The notes below the pieces were generated by a model, which ran no database searches, was not told where the DNA came from, and saw nothing but the letters and a program-made list of their open reading frames with translations. The translations under genes were made by a program, and so were the position numbers. From Bicyclus anynana (Eukaryota; Arthropoda; Insecta; Lepidoptera; Nymphalidae), in assembly GCF_947172395.1 (NCBI RefSeq), contig NC_069085.1, positions 838,112-902,111 on the forward strand: a stretch of 64,000 bases of DNA, given 5' to 3'. Positions 1 through 10,955 of this stretch are shown here, in pieces; position 1 is the first letter of the stretch; every line of letters begins with the position of its first letter.

Positions 1-3000
1 AACTCGGCGAACGTGCACGCGAACATGCCGCAGTCGCTGCCGTTCATCTGCTGCGGTATGTTCTGCAAAGTACACCAGAGTTCTATTGTAACCTTTTTTT
101 ATATATTTATTTCAGACATATGAAATTTAACCAACTACTCTGCAAGGCTTCTCACAAGTGGTCCTAACCCCGCGAAGATGATACGTATCAAAATTTATCT
201 TCACAGTCAGCTAGACACCACAGTCAGAGAGCATAGCCACGAAACTGCACCCTCAAGCCCTTCAGGATTGCAAATCCTGAGAGAAGACAAGTGACAAAGA
301 GCACTGATTCTTGAGCGTGGGACTGTTGCTGAAGACGTGGTCTAGGACTGAGGCTGGAGTGGTTGGAGAGGGGCTGCCTACCTCGTGAGCAATGTCCTGC
401 ATCCAGGAAGAATACTAGGAGCTCTCCCCCTGAGAGGACAGCCAAGTCGCCCGCAGGAGCATCACTACTCCGTTAGAATCCGGGTCCACCGTTAAATTAA
501 CAGTAGTGTAACCGCCAAGCGATTTAACTTTCTTGTATGATGCCGTGTAGAAACCAACAGAGGTACAGGTAGAACAAACTTGTGCCTCTTCCAAGTAAGC
601 CCACTGCTCCATCTGCACTGCATCGTCACTTAACATCAGGTTCTATCAATCAAGGGCTATCTTGTCATTGAGTAAAAAAAGTAAACACAAACCTTGAGGT
701 TCTCTGTGACCCATCCGCTAGCGTCGAAGGGTTGCCCCTTCTTGTCCTTGTGTTCGTCGTGCAGATACATGAGCAGCGCGTCGAGGCAGGCCTGGTTGCG
801 GCCGCCCATGCTGTCCAGGTAGCTGATCTTCTTCTCCCGGAAGTCTATGAGGCTCAGGCACCAGTGCACTCCGAGATGGACGGGCACCACCATGAGGTTA
901 TGCGCAAATATGTCCACCTGGAGAGATTATATTCATCAAACTGAGAACTTCAAAAAGCTTTCAAAAATAAATTAAGGGACTTTCTGGTCGAAAAGTGCTA
1001 TTACACGGTGAATGACTACTTGAATGACAAATAAAAACAAAAAATAAAATCGGTCTCCCTATCACTCACTCGACAAAAGGCTACGCCCAAACTGGGTATC
1101 CATAACTTGCATTATGTAATAAAATGTAACTTGTAATTATTATTATTATATTGTATAATGTAATGTATGGTATTGCTTCATATTAAATAAATAAATAAAT
1201 AAATAAAAGCTAACTCCCTACAGAGTACAATAAATAAAAGTGGCAATTATATTTTGTTAAGAAAGGTTGCACATTATTATTAGTCATGGGTGCAAAAACG
1301 GAGCAAATTCTTATATCGAAGCAAGTGGTTCAAACACAGCATTTTGTGTGTTATGAGGGAATCAACAATACCAGATAAATAATAATTTGATAAATGGATT
1401 TGTTTTGGAAAACACAACATTTTTGCCTGCCTGGACATGTTAATATCAGAAGCTACTAAACAGATCCTGAAGTTGTTATCACTGATAGATTAAACTAAGC
1501 CTGGAGAATCATGTGGCTTTATTTCATTAAGATCTAACGGAATGTATAATGTATGTACTAGTATGTATAATAAAAAGTATGTTGCAAGTAATATGTTGTT
1601 CCATAACCTCTTCAAACTTTCAGTGATAGTCCCATTATAATCAGTCCAGCGGTTTATAGATTAGCGATAAGAACGATAGAGAAGTCCGCGAAGAATGCTT
1701 AACTTTTTTTAGAAGAATAACCCACCGTAAGTAGTAGTTATTAGTTTAATCGAAATTAGACTAGTATAGATTAAACTACATTTTTAACCTGTTATATTAT
1801 AAATCGACACTGACCTTTCGCGTCCACCTTTTTAGTCCGGCATGGCCGCTCTGCATCAGTTTGGGATAGAAGAAAGTGTTGGTGGCATACACTTTAGGTA
1901 AATCCTTCCGCTCCTCACTCCTTTGCATTAACAAGTTCATATAGAAGTTTATCACTTCGTCATTGAGCCAGTTCAGTCCTGCCAGGGTTTGGAGATCACG
2001 TCTGAAAATAATATTTGATACACAATCACTTCCCATTTTAGTTATACAGTTCACAAACAATGCATAAGTAATTGATTCAAATTGCTATTCTTGACTAGTC
2101 TGACTAGTCGTTAACTATAATTGTTTTCATAAAAAAAAACAAAACAAATTTTGAGGTACATAATCTTATTAAATTATAGAGAAAATCATACAAACCTGTG
2201 TATCCTTAAATTAAATTTCTCTACTAGAAGTTGGCCAGGAGGTCCGGGGCCGAGTGCTTTTTTGACTAATTTTTCTTGTTCAAGAGTCAACGGTGGCAAC
2301 TCTACGGTGGGTTTAGGCTCCTCTATTATGCTATCTGGTAAACTTAATTCATGTTTTAACTTATATTCTAAATGTGCTATGCTCTGTTCACTATTAACTT
2401 TGGATATGATATCTGATACTCTTTTTACATCAAGCATCTCAACTTGTGTATGATTTTGTTTATTATTATACTTAGTATTTAGTTGCGAGAGCCAGTCCTT
2501 TGACACCACCGCACAGTCTTTCTGGTTATCCTTTAAAGTATTAACTCTGTCCACTTTAGTGGATGAACTTGATGTTTCAGATGGTACAAACTCCACTTCT
2601 GAATCTGATGAATTGATAGATGCCACCGTTATCGGATCATACTCTTTGGTTAAGTCAAGAGTATCCTTCACTGTCTTTAGGCCCATTTGAGATAAATTCA
2701 ATTCTTTTAAGGAATTCCTTTGTGTTTTTAAAGTTGACTGGAACGATGCCAAATCTTGAGCTACATTAAAGATATCCGGTTTCTCTACACTATTCGGTTT
2801 CATACTGTTGGCCACTTTTTTAATTAGTTCTCGATAATTTCTTTTTTCGTCTAAGTTAAATAGCATTTGAGTCGTCATAGCATTTCCATTTAATGACGTC
2901 AGTCTACTCCTAGATTGTGTGACGTTTGATCGTGACTGTTGCATCCATTTTGGTAAAGGTGTCGTCGATTTTTTGTACGATTTCTTGATTCCAATAGGAC

Positions 3001-6000
3001 CTTTCAATTTGCTATATTCCCTAGGTGAATGACTCGCTCCTCTCTCATTAATGTTTCGACATAATGTGTAATACTTGACACCTTCATCTCTCCTCTCGTT
3101 TTTATTGACATAGTTCTTTAAAGTTGTTGGCTTTGAGATTTCTTTTACAAACATGACTTCATCATCATCGTCATCACTAACGTTATCCTCGGTTATAGCT
3201 TGATAAATTTGTTGTTTTTTTTTAGGATTAGTTTTAACCATTACAACCTAAAAGGGTAAATATTGTTGGTGAAGTAAGATTGATTGTAGTAGTATTGATT
3301 GAGCAACAAGTAGGATGCTGTATCAAATACCTTTTGGAGCTCTGTTGCTGCCACAAGACATTTATCTGAGTGTATTTCATGTCACATTAAAAAAATCAAG
3401 AATAAAAGTAGCAGTGCTGTGGTTCTAAAAACAGAAGTCCTGGGTTCTCTGCAGCTCTAGCCAGTATAGGATTTTATAAGTTCTAAATTGGTTCAGGTCT
3501 GGTGTTGTGGTAGGCTTCACGTGAACATAGGTGTGGCTAGTTGCAACCCTACCAGCAAAGCCATACTGCTAATTGATTCAGCATTCCAGTATGATGCCTC
3601 ACTCAGCCTGTTTCTATATAAGACTGCATGGTCACTTAACATCAAGTGAGATTGAAAACACAGGCTAACTTGATATTAAAAAAATTGTATTATTTTTAAT
3701 TTATAAATTCCTAAAGTATACATCATTGAGAATCCTAAGAATACAGGATAGTGATACAAAATTATCCTTTATAATTTATTAGTCTATCTACCAGTGTACT
3801 ACAGATAATAAATATAGCTTTACCTCATCCGATTCATCATCTACTTCAAGTGTCAGCACTGGCTTCACAGCCAGTACTCTTGCCTTCATTGGAGGTGACG
3901 GCCCATTGGATCTGTCAACCACCTTGACAGGAACTGCTCTCTCGGGGCTGCTATATTTTAACCGGTGGTTAGGAGTAGATGTATTGGGGTAGGCAGTTTC
4001 AACTTGAATTGGTATGTATCTTACATTTTGTCCTGTGTCTTCATCTTCCCAAATATCTGAAAATACATTTGCCTCTTTAAGTATGTATATAAGTTACGAG
4101 TATATCTTATGCAATAAAGACTTTATCTACAATACTGTGGTTTTCACAGAATGCCTATGCCCATAGGTTGATGATATTATGCTAGCAGATTCTGTATTAA
4201 GCTCATAATAATGAACCAAACAAAAATAGCATAAATAAATCAGTAATAAATTTAGATTAGTAATATAGTAACAAAATTAGGCATATTATATTTTAGTCAA
4301 GTAGCATACTGAACTACTTGTTACTGCCGAAAAATCGCACTTTGTTTGAGTACAGTTCACAAGTGGTGGTTTGCAAGATGAACAACCTACAACGCAATAA
4401 AGTACATAAACTGGTTAAGATAACCACAATGGCTATAATAGAAGAGGTGGATCAAATTTCATAGCTGTTTCTTCGCTCCAGCAAAATGTCATTTTATGAT
4501 TTTAGCAGCAACTTATGAACTCGACCAATTTGCCAGATTCAGACTGTTTAGCAGGTGAGTGTGGATGGGTGGTTGGAGGCACTACTTGCCAGTTAAAATA
4601 GAGTAAAATGGATTGACTCAACTAAACTGTTTACTACTCCTACCTAGTTGACTAAATTGTTGGTATTCGGACATGTTTATCAGCAAAATTTTATGCTACT
4701 CGATGTAGCAACAAAACTGCTAAAGTTGTCCGAACAAGCCTAAATTGCCTAGAATTGAAGAACCTCAATTATAATAATAATGTCTTTATGCTGAATAATT
4801 GACTATTTACTCACTATCACTATCAATGGTTAATGACAATGACTGGGAATAGCTTAATGTGACCTCAGAAGCACGGGTGTGTGTAACTATAACACCTCAA
4901 CAACTTTCCAACTCCAGGCTAAACATTTCCAATGAAAATTTCTTAGAAGAAAGAAAATACTACTACAGACTCAAACATAAAAACATATATTCTAAAACCT
5001 AGTTTGCTTGGCTACTACATTAGTTACTTAGCAACCACATACATTCATATACAATCAATATCAAATTTTCATGTCAGTGTTAGTTGTCATAGCCCTCTGA
5101 AATGGCTTGACAGATTTTGGTAAAGTTCATTATGTATATTTGGTAGGTTTGAGAAAAGGTTATAATTCGCTGGGGGTCCATATAAAGAAATTAAATGACC
5201 TTGCAATGACACATTTTATTAAAATGTACAAAGGTTAAATACCTTATCTATGAGAAAAGTGTAATTTTTTGTTGCTAATATCTATCTGAAGTTTGGAGTG
5301 AGATTGGTGCAAACTATTGACATTTAATCCTGGAAATGTATATCAGTAGGTCAAGATCGAAATTTATACTGGGGGGGATATATGCAGTCCACACACAATG
5401 GGTTGGCGGTCCACCATTTGTTAACCCCTGCTCTAAAGTGTTTAAAAGTGATTTACATTAATGAATTTATTAATTTAATAAACATGAAAATACAATTAGA
5501 AGGGAGTGAAACAGGGTAAATACTACAATTATTATTAACATGCTTAAAAATAATGATTCAACAACTTTCAAAATTCTTCTATTTAAGAGTTAAAAAGGGG
5601 TTGAATGTTTTTTCAATATAAATCATTCATGGTTTAAGCTATATTTTTGGAGTTCACGGTTTAATGTGTACATACTTAATATAAAACTTTATGTAGTTAA
5701 ATAAGGAAATAAGGTTTACACAGTTTTTTACCCAAATGAAGTTACCAGCGTCCGCTAGTTTTCTATATTAAACAGTTATCTAAAGCTGCTCTGATAGAGT
5801 GAACAAAATGAGTCGATATGGAGATTGTTAGGAGTTTAGAGTTGTCCTTAACCTTACATCAGGGCACTGTTCATCTGTTTTTTGACACAATGTACCTGGC
5901 ACCGCACTGAATCCATGAAATGTTTTCAATGATAAATAACGCATCCCCGAAGTCGCGGGCGTCTGATAGTGTATTAATATGTAAGTAAACTGATCTAAAC

Positions 6001-6453
6001 GTTATTAGAAAATATGCCCAATTTATTAGTGACAATTTACCTCTCATATTGACATTGCTGGAGAAAGATGTCTTAGGGAACTTAACCCTTCTCATACTGA
6101 GGTTATCATCTTCAGACAAGGAGTCATCGTCATTTCTGTGGAAAAAAAACAAACGTTGAGATGTTAAGTTAAGCTGGGACCACTTTAACACAACATGGAT
6201 CGTAACGCACTTCCATAATCTCGAAGCAAGCTTCAACGGTATCTTGATCATATTGTTTTAGTATAACTTCTAACCGTAATAACAATTTTATGCAGACTTT
6301 GCCGCCATAAATAAAAATTATTGTTCAATGTTGTAAACAAAATGTCAAACCATACCTGTCTCTTTTGAAGCTTCTGTTGATCGCGATGTCGTCGACGCTA
6401 TCTGATACAAGCCGGGAAAGAAAATTGCGTATACTGGCCACAACGGACTGCAT
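1..6453 (-). CDS. SENP1: SUMO-specific protease, SENP1/SENP2 (Ulp1) type, 7 exons, 3' end outside window
   Basis: Cysteine protease (peptidase family C48) that matures SUMO precursors and removes SUMO from target proteins, usually at the nucleus or nuclear pore. Coding exons that join in frame with GT/AG sites: 6453-6356, 6135-6041, 4056-3824, 3247-2196, 2001-1815, 917-693, 62-1. They give about 650 residues; the family is usually about 600-650, so only some 20-30 residues are missing past base 1. The catalytic domain starts near residue 462 (LPPLTLEQEK). Visible landmarks are W504 in NWLNDE, His573 in GVHWC, Asp590 in SYLDSMGG, oxyanion Gln635 and nucleophile Cys641 in GSDCGMF. The His-Asp and Gln-Cys spacings equal those I know from human SENP1 (17 and 6). 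The N-terminal half is low-complexity and charged. The start at 6453 opens the first exon (MQSVVASIRNF); a second ATG in the fourth exon (3241) could serve a shorter form. Insects usually carry one SENP1/2 orthologue, so the 1 versus 2 name is nominal. Confidence 0.93.
500..681 (+). mobile_element. SINE-A 3' portion in SENP intron 6
   Basis: This is the 3' part of the most frequent tRNA-derived SINE in the window. It shows the family core ACCGCCAAGCGATTTA, the block around TGCCGTGTAGAAACC, and a terminal ATTGAGTAAAAAAA tail. It lies antisense to the SENP gene, and its A-tail stops about 11 bases from the splice donor of the exon at 693-917. The tRNA-like head is missing. Confidence 0.7.
1135..1209. 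repeat. ATT and AAAT simple repeats in SENP intron 5
   Basis: An (ATT)n run at about 1138-1151 and an (AAAT)n run at about 1184-1208 lie in the 897-base intron between exons 5 and 6. They may be the tail of an old retroelement. I see nothing else I can name in 918-1814. Confidence 0.6.
3408..3686 (+). mobile_element. SINE-A, degenerate near-full copy in SENP intron 3
   Basis: A diverged copy of the same tRNA-derived SINE. A tRNA-like head (GTCCTGGGTTC box B remnant) is followed by the family middle with GTGGCTAGTTGCAACCCTACC, then GGCTAACTTGATATTAAA and an A-rich tail. It fills about half of the 576-base intron (3248-3823). Sequence decay suggests an old insertion. Confidence 0.65.
4057..6040 (-). 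other. SENP intron 2 (1984 bases), few recognisable repeats
   Basis: AT-rich intron between the acidic second exon and the third. I recognise only two relics. Around 5390-5440 the minus strand reads AGCAGGGGTTAACAAATGG, resembling the end of a hAT-type element. At 5737-5758 the sequence AGCGTCCGCTAG looks like a Helitron 3' terminus. The rest shows no coding signal. Confidence 0.5.
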
Positions 6454-6660
6454 GATTTTAATGAGATTATCTTTCCATCACCTTAGATCTTGGGTATTGA
6501 ATATGAAATGACGAAAATATCAAAAACAAGAAAAATACAGTTTTCGCGTTCGCATTCGCAATTATGACCACAGAGCACAGACGCCAAAATCAGAAAACCA
6601 CAGATTAGGTATAATAAGTTTCCTTGGTCTTAAGCACAGATTAATAGATACTACGTTTTA
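6454..6660 (-). promoter_or_regulatory. Presumed SENP 5' UTR and promoter region
   Basis: Sequence directly upstream of the SENP start codon. It includes a short CpG-containing stretch (TTCGCGTTCGCATTCGC, about 6543-6559), in contrast to the surrounding AT-rich DNA. No TATA box is obvious. Assignment rests only on position. Confidence 0.35.
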
Positions 6661-6784
6661 GAACGATAAAGCCGCTTAGACCATATAAATAACAGGACCT
6701 GCCTCGCTAACCGTTACCCCTCTGGCAAAGATCAAAAATCTTTGATCTAACGCGTTTATAAAAACTGTTGCTATAAAAACAATT

Positions 6785-6922
6785 TTTGGATTTACCGCCC
6801 AAAAATCGTTCGTACGTAAGTAAGTACAACATACACAAAATAAGACAACTTCCAATGTTACTTCGCCGCCGCCGGTGTACCAAATGTACACCGGCGAACT
6901 TTCTGAGTAAGAATGAAAGCCC
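6785..6922 (-). repeat. Left arm, distal part, of a large inverted repeat
   Basis: Read on the minus strand, this block (TTCGCCGGTGTAC, GGCGAAGTAACATT) matches 8957-9120 on the plus strand. Together with 7405-7560 and 8800-8960 it makes the arms of an inverted repeat around a Helitron. On this side the two arm segments are separated by about 480 bases of inserted sequence. The family is unidentified. Confidence 0.7.
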
Positions 6923-6952
6923 CGAGTACCTAATGGCCGGTGGGCATTCCCA

Positions 6953-6990
6953 TATCATCATCATCATTATCAACCCATATTCGGCTCACG
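6953..6990 (-). mobile_element. SINE-C 3' end fragment
   Basis: The minus strand carries the SINE-C 3' signature GTGAGCCGAATATGGGTTG followed by a (ATG/ATT)n tail. It sits in the sequence that interrupts the left inverted-repeat arm. Confidence 0.7.
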
Positions 6991-7404
6991 GGCAAAAGGA
7001 AGGGTAATGATTTTGGAGTCTATGTATGTATGTTTCTTCCACCGTAGCGCCGAAACTACTGAACTGATTTTAATAAGTGAGGTGTCAAAAGATTCGTAAT
7101 AATTCAAATTGAAACAAAGGCTATAAAAATTTTATAAAAAAAATATATGACGGAATTTAAATCTCATATTCTAACCTCGAAAAAAATTAAATCGAGATAA
7201 TCACTTTGTGTTTGGTATCAAACGAAAGGTCTTGGCGAGCACATTACAAATATGTATATACATCATATTGTTTTAGTCAAAATGTATCTTTAAAATGAGA
7301 TCGTAAAGTTCTCGCGGTCCAGTTGTTTCATATCAGAATGCGACGATGTAGGTATTCGTAGTAGATAATGCAAAGCTAGGTTCAATCAGGTAACGGAAAA
7401 GTAA

Positions 7405-7560
7405 TAAATAAAAACTAAAGTTCAAAAACTATAAGCCAACTACGTAAAAAGGGGTCTAAAAAGAACGAAACAAGAAAATATTTCACATTGAAATAGATAA
7501 ATGCATAGGAACAAAATTGATCAAAGACAGCCGTGGTCGCACCTACTATAAACAGTCTAT
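7405..7560 (+). repeat. Left arm, proximal part, of the inverted repeat
   Basis: Inverted match to 8800-8960. The best-conserved stretch is TACGTAAAAAGGGGTCTAAA plus AAGAACGAAACAAGAAAATA, which appears on the other side as its reverse complement with very few changes. Weaker similarity (GGAACAAAA, then CCGTGG) runs on to about 7560, next to the Helitron end. Confidence 0.8.
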
Positions 7561-7620
7561 TATAATCTGACTAGCGGACGCCCGCGACTTCGTCCGCGTA
7601 AATTTCGATGTCAACTTTAC

Positions 7621-8036
7621 TACTACCCCTACCCTACCCTACCTCTACCCTACCACTACCCCAACCCTACCCAACCCCTACATCTACCCTACCCCTACCC
7701 TACCCCTACCCTACCCTACCATACCCCTACCCCCACTCTAACCCTACCCTACCACTACCCTACCCTACCACTACCCTACCCTACCATACCCCTACCCCCA
7801 CTCTAACCCTACCCTACCCCAAACCTACTCCTACCCTACCCCTACCTTACGTACCCCTATCTCACGCCTATCCTACCCCTACCCTACCACTTCCCTATCC
7901 TACCCGTACCTCTACCCTACCACTATCCTACCTCTACCCCTACCCTACCACTACCCTAAACCCGGCCCTAAACCTACCCTATCCCTACACTACCCCTACG
8001 CTTCCCTACCCGTACCCTACCCTACCCTGTAACTTC
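7621..8036 (+). repeat. (CCCTA/CCCTAC)n microsatellite, about 415 bases
   Basis: A strand-asymmetric array of CCCTA, CCCTAC and CCCCTA units with scattered point changes. It keeps one frame open for 168 codons, a low-complexity Leu/Pro/Tyr/Thr string that is not a protein. The unit differs from the insect telomere repeat (CCTAA). The array sits just inside the 3' end of the Helitron, so I read it as Helitron cargo. Confidence 0.9.
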
Positions 8037-8119
8037 TCTATCTTACTCCTACCCTTAGCAAAATCGTTCCAGTCCTTCGAGAGTGGTGGTATGACCAAGA
8101 GAAATATTTTGTAGAGACT

Positions 8120-8306
8120 TCTATGCTAATAATATAAAAGGCAAAGTTCGTGTGGTTGTAGGAGGTAATCTCTGGATCTACTGGACCGATTTGGAAAATT
8201 GTTTTACCAATAGAAAGCTACGTTGTTTGCGAGTGTCATAGGCTATGTTTGATCCCCATATTCATACGGGAACGGGAACTACGTAAATGAAAGCGCCGGA
8301 CGTTAT
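8120..8306 (+). mobile_element. Short degenerate Helitron nested in the larger one
   Basis: Starts TCTATGCTAATAATATAAAA and keeps the family middle (ATCTACTGGACCGATTTGG, then TTTGATCCCCATATTCATAC). It is the same subfamily as the copy at 12819-12991. Its 3' end (GCGCCGGACGTTA) has lost the CTAG. Confidence 0.55.
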
Positions 8307-8799
8307 ATAGCGGAATTTCTGCGTCTTTTAGAAATTTTGTATTATCTCCGAAACTATTTAAGTAATTAACATACTGTAAAGGGCAAATCTTATCTCCATA
8401 ATATCCTTGTGATTATTAAATAATTTATTTTAATAAGGATTAAAGTTTAGTTGTATAAATAATGACGTAAACCTAAGTATATAAAATAAATAATTTTTAA
8501 AACACAAAAGGTACTATATCTGCTAATATATAGAAGATAGATATATGGTGTCGCGGACTTTTTTGTAGAACTTTTAAAGATACATAAAGCCTCTATACAT
8601 TAATTTCAATTTTACACAATAGTTAAGTCAGCGCATGCGAATAAGTCTGTTTAAGAGGATTTTCAGTCCGACCTGTATGACCAAAACTGTGATAACTCGG
8701 CTAATATATATGATACCAATATAAACTTTACCTCTTTATAATATTAGTATAGATATAGATTATGCCAGGAACACTTCTATTTTAAACATAGGTACTCGT

Positions 8800-9120
8800 T
8801 CGTACATGTGAGGTATATAATGGGTCCACGGGCCTACCGTGACCATTTTTGTTCCGATGAATTTCTCTTTTTCAATCTGAAATATTTTCTTGTTTCGTTC
8901 TTTTTAGACCCCTTTTTACGTAGTCGGGTTATAGTTTTTGAACTTTAGTTTTTTTTTATCATTCTTGCTCAAAAAGTTTGCCGGTGTACCAAATCGGCGA
9001 AGTAACATTTGGAGTTGTTTTATTTTTGTATTTATTTTTTTCTGTTACCAACGCTTGACAAATGAGAAAACAAACAAACCAATCATAAGTCTTCAAAAAA
9101 ATGCCGTAAAATGTAGGCTG
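8800..9120 (+). repeat. Right arm of the inverted repeat around the Helitron
   Basis: This arm is uninterrupted. It contains the reverse complement of 7405-7560 followed directly by the counterpart of 6785-6922 (TTTGCCGGTGTACC, CGGCGAAGTAACATTTGG). Comparison shows that the left arm was split by later insertions. Confidence 0.75.
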
Positions 9121-9837
9121 TATGGTCAACGATCTTTGCTTGTCCGTTGGGGACAAATTAAAGATGAATTAAAAACGTTGAAGCAAACTTTTTTGATAAA
9201 GTTAGATTTCATTTTTTTAGAATTAACAAGATAAAAGTAAATTGCCGGGTGGTTAAGATATGCCTAGCCCGGGGATGGGCTTTTGAACTTGGAATTCCCA
9301 ACCAAAGAGGAGATATTTGACATCAAGGTGGCCAGTACGACAGAACGCCAATTTCATGTACTAATATAATAATAATAATAATTTTTGTTTTTGTAACAGA
9401 CTATTAAGTGTGGCGTTAATAAAAAGCTATTGTGCGCTGTGGGAACTGCATTCAGAGATTTGCCACCTGTCCTCATCTTTCACCTCATCTTTCGCACAAC
9501 GAGTTCAAACTAATTTTAATTTTTCAGTTTAAGGCCGAAGAGCTATTTTGCCTCGTAATATTTTGTTTATAGATATTTTACATCCAGCTATTCCCAAAGT
9601 TCAAGTGTCCACGATATCAATGTCATAATTTCGTCTTTGCCTTAAAGTGTTTTATATTAATTAAATTATTCAGTTGATTTCGCTATTACATAGTAAACAG
9701 AAAGACTGATAATAAAGTGGCTGTTAAATAATTTAGTTGAACAATGAATAAATGATTTGTTTTGTTAAACTTCGTGTAAAACCGACAAATCCAAACGTCA
9801 ATCACATTAAGACTAAACAAAACACCCTGTCTCTCAT

Positions 9838-10260
9838 CATCATCATAATAACAGCCGATGGGCGTCTACTGCAGGACATAGGACGGACATATATTGACGG
9901 CCTCCGTGGTGCAGTGGTATTCGCGGTGGATTTACAAAACGGAGGTCCTGGGTTCGATTCCCGGCTGGGCAGATTGAGATTTTCTTAATTGGTCTAGGTT
10001 TGGCTGGTGGGAGGCTTCGGCCGTGGCTAGTTACCAACCTAACGACAAAGACGTACCGCCAAGCGATTTAGCGTTCCGGTATCATGCCTTGTAGAAACCG
10101 AAAGGGGTGTGGATTTTCATTCTCCTCCTAACAAGTCAGCCCGCTTCCATCTTAGACTGCATCATCACAGGTGAGATTGTAGTCAAGGGCTAACTTGAGA
10201 TTAAAAAAAAAATGAGCCGCCTGCACCTGGTGGGGTTGCCGGCGACCAACACTGCGACCA
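9838..10260 (-). mobile_element. RTE-like LINE 3' end split by a SINE-A insertion
   Basis: 9838-9890 (minus) is the 3' end of an RTE-like element: the trinucleotide tail, then CAGCCGATGGGCGTC and CTGCAGGACATAGG. 10213-10260 resumes with GAGCCGCCTGCA and the TGGTGGGG...CGACCAACACTGCG block of the same element. Between them lies a complete SINE-A (9899-10212), so the SINE landed in an older LINE fragment. Confidence 0.65.
9899..10212 (+). mobile_element. SINE-A, full-length reference copy (tRNA-derived)
   Basis: The best-preserved SINE-A. It has a head starting GGCCTCCGTGGTGCAGTGG (A box), a B box GGTTCGATTCC at about 9952, a unique body with GTACCGCCAAGCGATTTAGC and TGTAGAAACCGAAAGG, and a poly-A tail at 10203-10212. 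It resembles a tRNA only in its first ~70 bases, so it is a SINE and not a tRNA gene. Confidence 0.85.
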
Positions 10261-10793
10261 AAACTTTGTGATAAATCTACCTACCTACCTGTATATACCT
10301 ACGCTTATTTCGAAACCGATACATCTTCAACGATGTGGTCTCTACAATGTAGGTAACAAAGTTAAATTGATTTATTTTGATTAAGTAAGTAGGTAATTAA
10401 TAAAATAAGTTGTTTTACAACAATATCGGGGATCCTTTACAAACATTACGTACCCACCTGATAAAACAGTTGTACTATGGGAAACGTTTGGGAAACACTG
10501 TACGGAATGCGTGCGTACTACGCACGCCTACATTTGTGGATTCTGTGGTTTTTGGAACAAGGTCTCTAAATTAAGTATTGTGGTATTTTTTGTTCTCATG
10601 TGCTTACCGGGAGGTTTATTTTGTGTAAAGGTTCTTTTAAAGTAGGTACGATAATTATAATACTACGTACCTGATTGAGCCTTGATTGAGCATATCTACC
10701 TACTTGTAAATGATCGCTGCAGTTCATAATTTATAAACCTACCTATTTATAGTACTATTAAGTAATTACCTACCTACTAACTGCCTCGTAACT

Positions 10794-10955
10794 CGTTGCT
10801 GTAATGGTTAGCTTATTGTAGCTTAGGGATATGAGGTCGTGGATTCGCGATAGAAATTCCCAATGAAAATTCTCAGCTCGGAGTTGGGTAGTGTCACTCC
10901 TCCTACCTCTGAGAGTAGGTACGTCAAGAAGTCGGTTCAGACTGAGCCAAATTAG
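10794..10955 (+). mobile_element. SINE-D 5' and middle part
   Basis: A tRNA-like head (GCTGTAATGGTTAGCTTATT, with a decayed box B at GTCGTGGATTCGCGA) is followed by the family middle AAAATTCTCAGCTCGGAGTT. Related copies are at 36318, 37560 and 41871. The 3' section is lost. Confidence 0.55.

Larger units (their letters stand above)
7571..8753 (-). mobile_element. Non-autonomous Helitron carrying a (CCCTA)n array
   Basis: On the minus strand the element begins TCTATACTAATATTATAAAG (5' TC at 8753-8752) and ends with a GC-rich terminal hairpin region (ACGCGGACGAAGTCGCGG) and CTAG at 7574-7571. The flanking bases are A before and T after, the A/T insertion habit of Helitrons. Length is 1183 bases; there is no Rep/helicase frame, so it is non-autonomous. 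It contains a long CCCTA-type microsatellite and a second, plus-strand element end at 8120. Confidence 0.7.

Noticed and set aside
415..636. 73-codon minus-strand frame beside the SENP exon
   Set aside because: It is largely the antisense of SINE-A and has no similarity to the protease.
7621..8036. Interstitial telomere or chromosome end
   Set aside because: The unit is CCCTA/CCCTAC, not the insect CCTAA repeat, and it lies inside a Helitron with correct termini.
7608..8114. Open frame of 168 codons rich in Leu, Pro, Tyr and Thr
   Set aside because: It is a translation of the CCCTA microsatellite; the frame is open because the unit contains no stop codon.
9899..9970. tRNA gene
   Set aside because: A and B boxes are present, but the sequence continues into the shared SINE body and poly-A tail and recurs at several sites.
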